Positions 7,333-10,011 of a stretch of 10,011 bases of DNA are shown here, in pieces (the first letter of the stretch is position 1; the number at the start of each line of letters is the position of its first letter). Below the pieces are notes generated by a model that made no database searches, was not told where the DNA came from, and saw only the letters and a program-made list of their open reading frames with translations. Location: contig CAKTFF010000048.1 of NCBI GenBank assembly GCA_934553185.1, forward strand, positions 1 through 10,011. The letters are read 5' to 3'. The translations under genes and the position numbers were made by a program. Source of the DNA: an uncultured Devosia sp. (GTDB lineage: Bacteria > Pseudomonadota > Alphaproteobacteria > Rhizobiales > Devosiaceae).

Positions 7333-7650
7333 CTGTAACCCCCTGTAGACTTCAATTGGTGTGTCCACACCGGGATTGAGGGTGCAAATAGCGGCATGGC
7401 ATACGCCGCCCCGACTCAACCTCGGAGCGAAAAACTCAAGGAGCAGCTAAATCACATCCCCTGCCTCAAGTCTATTGCGGCAAGTTGGGCCGCGTGTGCG
7501 TCATATTGTGCCCGCTGGGGCGTGCGCCTCAACGCTGCCGCAGTTTGCCCGCGATATGGGGCCGGCAGCAGCCTTGGTTGACTTGATGGCTGGGCTGCGA
7601 AAAAACGGGCAAACGAGCCGCCCAGACCCGATTCGACGGAGAATGATAGA
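7333..7650. promoter_or_regulatory. Divergent control region between coxB and the IalB-family gene
   Basis: These 318 bp hold no credible gene and must contain the promoters for the oxidase operon (leftward) and the ialB-pilZ pair (rightward). I could not find a convincing -35/-10 pair for coxB. For the rightward side, TTGACT at 7577-7582 is a possible -35 box, but the -10 region 17 bp later is poor. Two short dyads of the form GCGGC-N-GCCGC lie at 7391-7409 (9-nt spacer) and 7477-7493 (7-nt spacer). CTCAA occurs at 7415, 7435, 7465 and 7528, with one inverted copy (TTGAG) at 7376. The coxB mRNA leader carries a strong ribosome site, AGGGGG, at about 7339-7344. Confidence 0.6.
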
Positions 7651-8163
7651 GTGCAGCGCCAAGTGAAACGTCGCCTCGCCGGACTGGGTCTTGCCGTGGT
7701 CGCCCTCATTGGCAGCGTCGGGGCAGGTTTTGCGCAGGGCACCGTCCGCGCCGAGTATGGTGACTGGCAGATTAGCTGCGACACGCCCCCGGGCGCCAGT
7801 TTTGAGCAATGCGCCATCATCCAGAACGTCACGGCAGAGGATCAACCCAATGTTGGCCTGTCGGTGATCGTGCTGCGCACGGCGGACCGGGAAGCCCGGC
7901 TGCTGCGCGTTCTGGCGCCGCTCGGTGTGCTGCTGCCCAATGGGCTGGGCCTCAACGTCGATGGCGAGGATATGGGCCGGGTCGCCTTCGTGCGCTGCCT
8001 GCCCAATGGCTGCGTTGCGGAAGTTGTGCTTGATGACAGCCTGATCGACACGCTGTCGAGCGGCACCAGCGCTATTTTCGTGGTGTTCAAGACCCCCGAA
8101 GAAGGGATCGGCATTCCCGTATCGCTCAACGGGTTCAAGGACGGGTTCGACCAACTCCCCTGA
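7651..8163 (+). CDS. Invasion-associated locus B (IalB) family secreted protein
   Basis: A 170-residue exported protein. It has a Sec signal peptide (basic MQRQVKRR, hydrophobic core at about residues 9-25, likely cleavage after GFA at 28), then the family opening EYGDWQISCD, a core with RVLAPLGVLLPNGLGLNVDG, and RCLPNGCVAEV. Four cysteines (C43, C54, C116, C121) could form two disulfides in the periplasm. IalB was named in Bartonella for a role in red-cell invasion, but the family is widespread in free-living Hyphomicrobiales, so a virulence role should not be inferred; the biochemical function is unknown. The start is a GTG with GGAG about 9 nt upstream. It is divergent from coxB, a neighbourhood I recall from other members of the order, and is followed after 13 bp by a PilZ gene. 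Confidence 0.9.
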   Translation: MQRQVKRRLAGLGLAVVALIGSVGAGFAQGTVRAEYGDWQISCDTPPGASFEQCAIIQNVTAEDQPNVGLSVIVLRTADREARLLRVLAPLGVLLPNGLGLNVDGEDMGRVAFVRCLPNGCVAEVVLDDSLIDTLSSGTSAIFVVFKTPEEGIGIPVSLNGFKDGFDQLP

Positions 8164-8176
8164 TCAGGAGTGTTCC

Positions 8177-8428
8177 ATGACCGATGAGAAGCGAGCAGCA
8201 CCGCGCCAGCGAACGCTGAAAGGCGCACGCATCGTCATCAATAATGGCTTCTCCAGCTTCCAGTGCACCGTGCGCAATCTTTCGGCTGCCGGAGCGCGGC
8301 TCAAGGTTGCCAGCATTATCGGCATTCCGGACCAGTTCGACCTGGTGATGGATGACGGGCGCCGCTTTCCGTGCAGCGTCGTGTGGCGGACGGCCGAAGA
8401 GTTCGGCGTCGCGTTCACTACACAATAA
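8177..8428 (+). CDS. Single-domain PilZ protein (probable cyclic di-GMP binding)
   Basis: An 83-residue cytoplasmic protein made of one PilZ domain. The two ligand motifs are present: the N-terminal RxxxR (R6-AAP-R10, with R12 nearby) and [D/N]xSxxG as N34-L-S-A-A-G39. The rest, from GARLKV to the end, fits the PilZ beta barrel (VVWRTAEEFGVAF at the C-terminus). Such proteins usually act as cyclic di-GMP-dependent adaptors, but no output domain or partner is visible here. AGGAG lies 6 nt before the ATG. The gene is 13 bp after the IalB-family gene and very likely shares its transcript. Its stop codon merges with the T-tract of a terminator read from the opposite strand. Confidence 0.9.
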   Translation: MTDEKRAAPRQRTLKGARIVINNGFSSFQCTVRNLSAAGARLKVASIIGIPDQFDLVMDDGRRFPCSVVWRTAEEFGVAFTTQ

Positions 8429-8464
8429 AAAAGCCGGACAGGTGCCCGAAGGCACAAGTCCGGC
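8427..8464 (-). terminator. Intrinsic terminator with UUCG tetraloop for the DUF1127 transcript
   Basis: Read on the minus strand: stem GCCGGAC / GTCCGGC (7 bp), a small internal mismatch, an inner stem GTGCC / GGCAC closed by the very stable C(UUCG)G tetraloop, then TTTTTT. The tetraloop and T-tract both fit only leftward transcription, that is, from the DUF1127 gene. On the plus strand the hairpin is followed by AAGTCATC, so it is at best a weak stop for the pilZ transcript. Confidence 0.85.
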
Positions 8465-8545
8465 AAGTCATCAGGAAACTGGACCAGCGGCAAAACCGGT
8501 CCGGAGATGGCACAAACATCATGAGATGATCGAACCAACAGGGAA

Positions 8546-8569
8546 GCGCCAGCCAAGCTAGGCTGGCGC
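8546..8569 (-). other. Hairpin just after the DUF1127 stop
   Basis: A perfect 9-bp stem (GCGCCAGCC / GGCTGGCGC) with a 6-nt loop, 7 nt beyond the DUF1127 stop on the minus strand. The following bases TTCCCTGTT are too poor in T for a confident terminator. It is the first of several hairpins before the real terminator at 8427. Confidence 0.6.
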
Positions 8570-8576
8570 AATGGGT

Positions 8577-8834
8577 TTAGAGCTGAGCGTTGCGGCGCCG
8601 GGCAGCGTGAAGCGTTGGACCACCCAGGCCCGTGCCCGCGATAGCCGCTTCGATATCAGCGCGGGACACGCCAAGGTCGCGCAAGCGGCTAGGGTCGAGT
8701 TCAAGCATATCCTGGAGTCCCGCTCGTCGGGTGCGGGCCGCTCGTGCCTGGGCAAACCAGCGCAGGATTGCGACGAGGGGTTGCACGGGCGAGGCGGCCG
8801 CAAGTGACCGCTCGCCGGGAAGCGAGAGAGCCAT
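8577..8834 (-). CDS. DUF1127 (YjiS-like) small protein
   Basis: An 85-residue protein. The DUF1127 motif is clear at about residues 38-65: RAGLQDMLELDPSRLRDLGV then SRADIEAAI. The first 37 residues are variable, with a short amphipathic or hydrophobic stretch (PLVAILRWFAQARAARTRR) ahead of the motif. DUF1127 proteins are small, basic and numerous in Hyphomicrobiales; some have been tied to RNA maturation or to phosphate and carbon metabolism, and in Brucella several are activated by the LysR regulator VtlR. The specific role here is unknown. GGAG lies 6 nt before the ATG. It is divergent from a LysR gene across a 136-bp gap, suggesting it is a target of that regulator. Its transcript should run about 150 nt past the stop to the terminator at 8427. 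Confidence 0.88.
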   Translation of the reverse strand: MALSLPGERSLAAASPVQPLVAILRWFAQARAARTRRAGLQDMLELDPSRLRDLGVSRADIEAAIAGTGLGGPTLHAARRRNAQL

Positions 8835-8970
8835 GGTAATCTCCAGAGGTGAATGTCGACGAGGCAGTGGACAGATGTTGTCTCGCCGATCCTGAAAGGT
8901 AACGCGCTGGACAACTATTCGTCTAACAAATAGATTTCATGTTGTTGATCAATTCGAGTGATGGCTTGCC
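8835..8970. promoter_or_regulatory. Divergent control region between the DUF1127 and LysR genes
   Basis: This 136-bp gap contains an imperfect dyad at 8915-8933, CTATTCGTCTAACAAATAG, with seven of nine positions paired. It includes T8918-N11-A8930, the core pattern of LysR-type operators. It lies about 80 bp before the DUF1127 start and about 40 bp before the LysR start, a suitable place for activation of one and autorepression of the other. A perfect TTGATCAA palindrome sits at 8945-8952. The region is more AT-rich than its surroundings. I could not assign a reliable -35/-10 pair. Confidence 0.5.
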
Positions 8971-9858
8971 ATGACCGCGCCACTTGACCTGGACCAGTTG
9001 CAGAGCTTTTGCGCCATCGTCGATTGCGGCAGTTTCACCGAGGCTGCACGGCGGGTGAACAAGACCCAGTCCGCTGTTTCGATGCAGATCAAACGACTGG
9101 AGGAACGGCTTGGCCAATCGTTGCTGGCGCGGGATGGCCGCAGCGTGACGGTGACGCAGCATGGCGAGGCGCTGTATGCGCGGGCACGCAAGATGCTGCG
9201 CACCAATGCCGAGATTCTCGATCATTTTTCCAGCGCAGACCTCGCCGGTTCGATCCGCTTCGGCGTCCCCGACGATTATGCCGTTCGGCTCCTGCCCGTG
9301 CTCTTGTCGAGCTTTCAGCGCACACATCCCCGGATTGCGGTGGACGTGGCCTGCATGGCCTCCGAACACCTGCTCGAAGGCATGCGGGCCGGGCGCTATG
9401 ACCTGATCGTTTTCACGCAGGGCACCGATCAGAACTATGGCGAATTGTTTCGCACCGAAAAGATGTTCTGGGTGGCCAGTCATGGCGGCGCTGCCATCGC
9501 CAGCGACCCCGTTCCTATTGCGTGCGGGCCGCAATATTGTATCTGGCGCAAGGAGGCGCTGGATGCGCTCGACCGCAGCGGCAAGGAGTACCGGATCGCC
9601 TATACATCGTCCAACGCGACGGCGATTTCGAGTGCTGTTCTGTCCGACCTTGCCATTGGCTTTCTGCCTGAAAGTGCGCTGCGGCCCGGGCTTCGGGTGG
9701 TCAGCGACGAGGTCGGCCTGCCGCGGCTCGAAGATGCCCAGATTGCGCTGAAGCGCGCCAGCCACGCCTATGGCGGCATCTTCGATGCCTTGGCGAACCA
9801 CATCGTTCAGTCCATGGGCAATCTCGCCAATCCCATTGAGATCGAAGCCGCGGAATAG
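8971..9858 (+). CDS. LysR-type transcriptional regulator (possibly VtlR/LsrB-like)
   Basis: A 295-residue DNA-binding regulator. The winged helix-turn-helix is at residues 5-64 (LDLDQLQSFCAIVDCGSFTE, then AARRVNKTQSAVSMQIKRLE), followed by a linker helix (residues about 65-90) and a periplasmic-binding-protein-like effector domain from about 93 (SIRFGVPDDYAVRLLPVLL). Length is normal. The sequence KTQSAVSMQIKRLEE and the divergent DUF1127 gene recall the VtlR/LsrB group of Brucella, Agrobacterium and Sinorhizobium, which controls small DUF1127 proteins and AbcR small RNAs or stress and envelope genes; orthology is my inference from memory. The effector is unknown. The ribosome site before the ATG is weak (GAG about 13 nt away). 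The next gene, xseA, begins 50 bp downstream on the same strand. Confidence 0.93.
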   Translation: MTAPLDLDQLQSFCAIVDCGSFTEAARRVNKTQSAVSMQIKRLEERLGQSLLARDGRSVTVTQHGEALYARARKMLRTNAEILDHFSSADLAGSIRFGVPDDYAVRLLPVLLSSFQRTHPRIAVDVACMASEHLLEGMRAGRYDLIVFTQGTDQNYGELFRTEKMFWVASHGGAAIASDPVPIACGPQYCIWRKEALDALDRSGKEYRIAYTSSNATAISSAVLSDLAIGFLPESALRPGLRVVSDEVGLPRLEDAQIALKRASHAYGGIFDALANHIVQSMGNLANPIEIEAAE

Positions 9859-9868
9859 CCTCCTACCC

Positions 9869-9890
9869 TGCCCCTTGACCTTGCGGGGCA
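9869..9890 (+). terminator. Possible weak terminator after the LysR gene
   Basis: A 6-bp stem TGCCCC / GGGGCA with a 10-nt loop lies 10 nt after the LysR stop and is followed by ATTGTCTC. The stem is short, the loop long and the T-tract poor, so termination here would be inefficient at best. Confidence 0.25.
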
Positions 9891-9908
9891 ATTGTCTCAC
9901 CAGAGCTT

Positions 9909-10011
9909 ATGGCCGAAACCCTCAGCAACGCCGCCGATTATTCCGTCAGCGAGATCGCCCAGGCGGTTAAGCGCGCCGTCGAAGACGAGTTCGGCCATGT
10001 GCGTGTGCGCG
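9909..10011 (+). CDS. xseA: Exodeoxyribonuclease VII large subunit, first 34 residues (cut by window edge)
   Basis: Only the N-terminus is visible: [20 protein letters not shown] then [14 protein letters not shown]. The pattern SVSE-(I/L)-A-x-A-(V/L)-K-R-x-V-E-D-x-F-G-x-V-R-V-R is the opening of the OB-fold nucleic-acid-binding domain of XseA in alphaproteobacteria. XseA with XseB forms exonuclease VII, which degrades single-stranded DNA. The frame stays open to the window end; the full protein should be about 400-550 residues. The ATG at 9909 has only a weak ribosome site (AGAG about 4 nt away). It follows the LysR gene by 50 bp on the same strand and may be read partly from that gene's promoter. 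Confidence 0.82.
   Translation, partial: MAETLSNAADYSVSEIAQAVKRAVEDEFGHVRVR

Noticed and set aside
7333..7419. TTG start for coxB, 29 residues longer
   Set aside because: It would bury the signal peptide; the GTG at 7332 has a strong AGGGGG site and starts directly with a signal sequence.
7396..7581. A 61-residue plus-strand frame in the coxB-ialB gap
   Set aside because: No ribosome site, no recognisable family and it covers the divergent promoter region; probably chance.
8945..8952. TTGATCAA as an FNR-type box
   Set aside because: An FNR/FixK box needs four bases between TTGAT and ATCAA; here the halves overlap, so it is only a short palindrome.
8923..9900. A 325-residue open frame on the minus strand, opposite the LysR gene
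   Set aside because: It spans the whole LysR gene and the divergent promoter region, shows no family motif and is best explained as a mirror frame of GC-rich codons.
1..10011. A new defence, mobile or secondary-metabolite system
   Set aside because: No transposase, integrase, phage, toxin-antitoxin, restriction or CRISPR signal was seen, and almost all coding space is assigned to known families in a conserved order.

Overview
This window looks like the chromosome of an alphaproteobacterium of the order Hyphomicrobiales (Rhizobiales). Base composition is GC-rich. The cytochrome c oxidase gene order, the CoxF-like small gene, the divergent IalB-family gene, and the pairing of a DUF1127 gene with a LysR regulator all resemble Devosia and related genera. 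The genus is inferred from gene content and remembered family sequences, not from a search.

Left two thirds (1 to about 7332, all on the minus strand, so read right to left): an aa3-type cytochrome c oxidase cluster in the order coxB (subunit II), coxA (subunit I), ctaB (heme O synthase), a 58-residue CoxF-like membrane protein, ctaG (Cox11 copper chaperone), coxC (subunit III), DUF983, SURF1 and the start of thrC (threonine synthase, cut by the window edge). Several junctions overlap (GTGA at ctaB/coxF, TGATG at coxF/ctaG, ATGA at DUF983/SURF1), which suggests translational coupling. A strong intrinsic terminator hairpin after coxC splits the cluster into a main block (coxB to coxC) and a distal block (DUF983, SURF1, thrC). 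All metal and heme ligands of subunits I and II are present, so the enzyme should be functional. CtaB makes heme O for heme A synthesis, CtaG loads the CuB site, and SURF1 helps heme A insertion into subunit I.

Middle (7333-7650): a 318-bp divergent control region between coxB and a plus-strand pair, an IalB-family secreted protein and a single-domain PilZ protein 13 bp downstream. It holds GCGGC/GCCGC dyads and a set of CTCAA repeats, but no convincing sigma-70 promoter.

Right end (8427-10011): a minus-strand DUF1127 gene followed by a structured 3' region ending in a terminator with a UUCG tetraloop at the PilZ stop codon. Divergent from it is a LysR regulator with a candidate operator in the shared 136-bp gap, and then the first 34 codons of xseA (exonuclease VII large subunit).

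I found no mobile element, CRISPR array, tRNA or rRNA gene and no sign of horizontal transfer. Most of the region is conserved core metabolism. The more interesting signals are regulatory: the terminator inside the cox cluster, the DUF1127/LysR control region and 3' RNA structure, and the repeats upstream of coxB.
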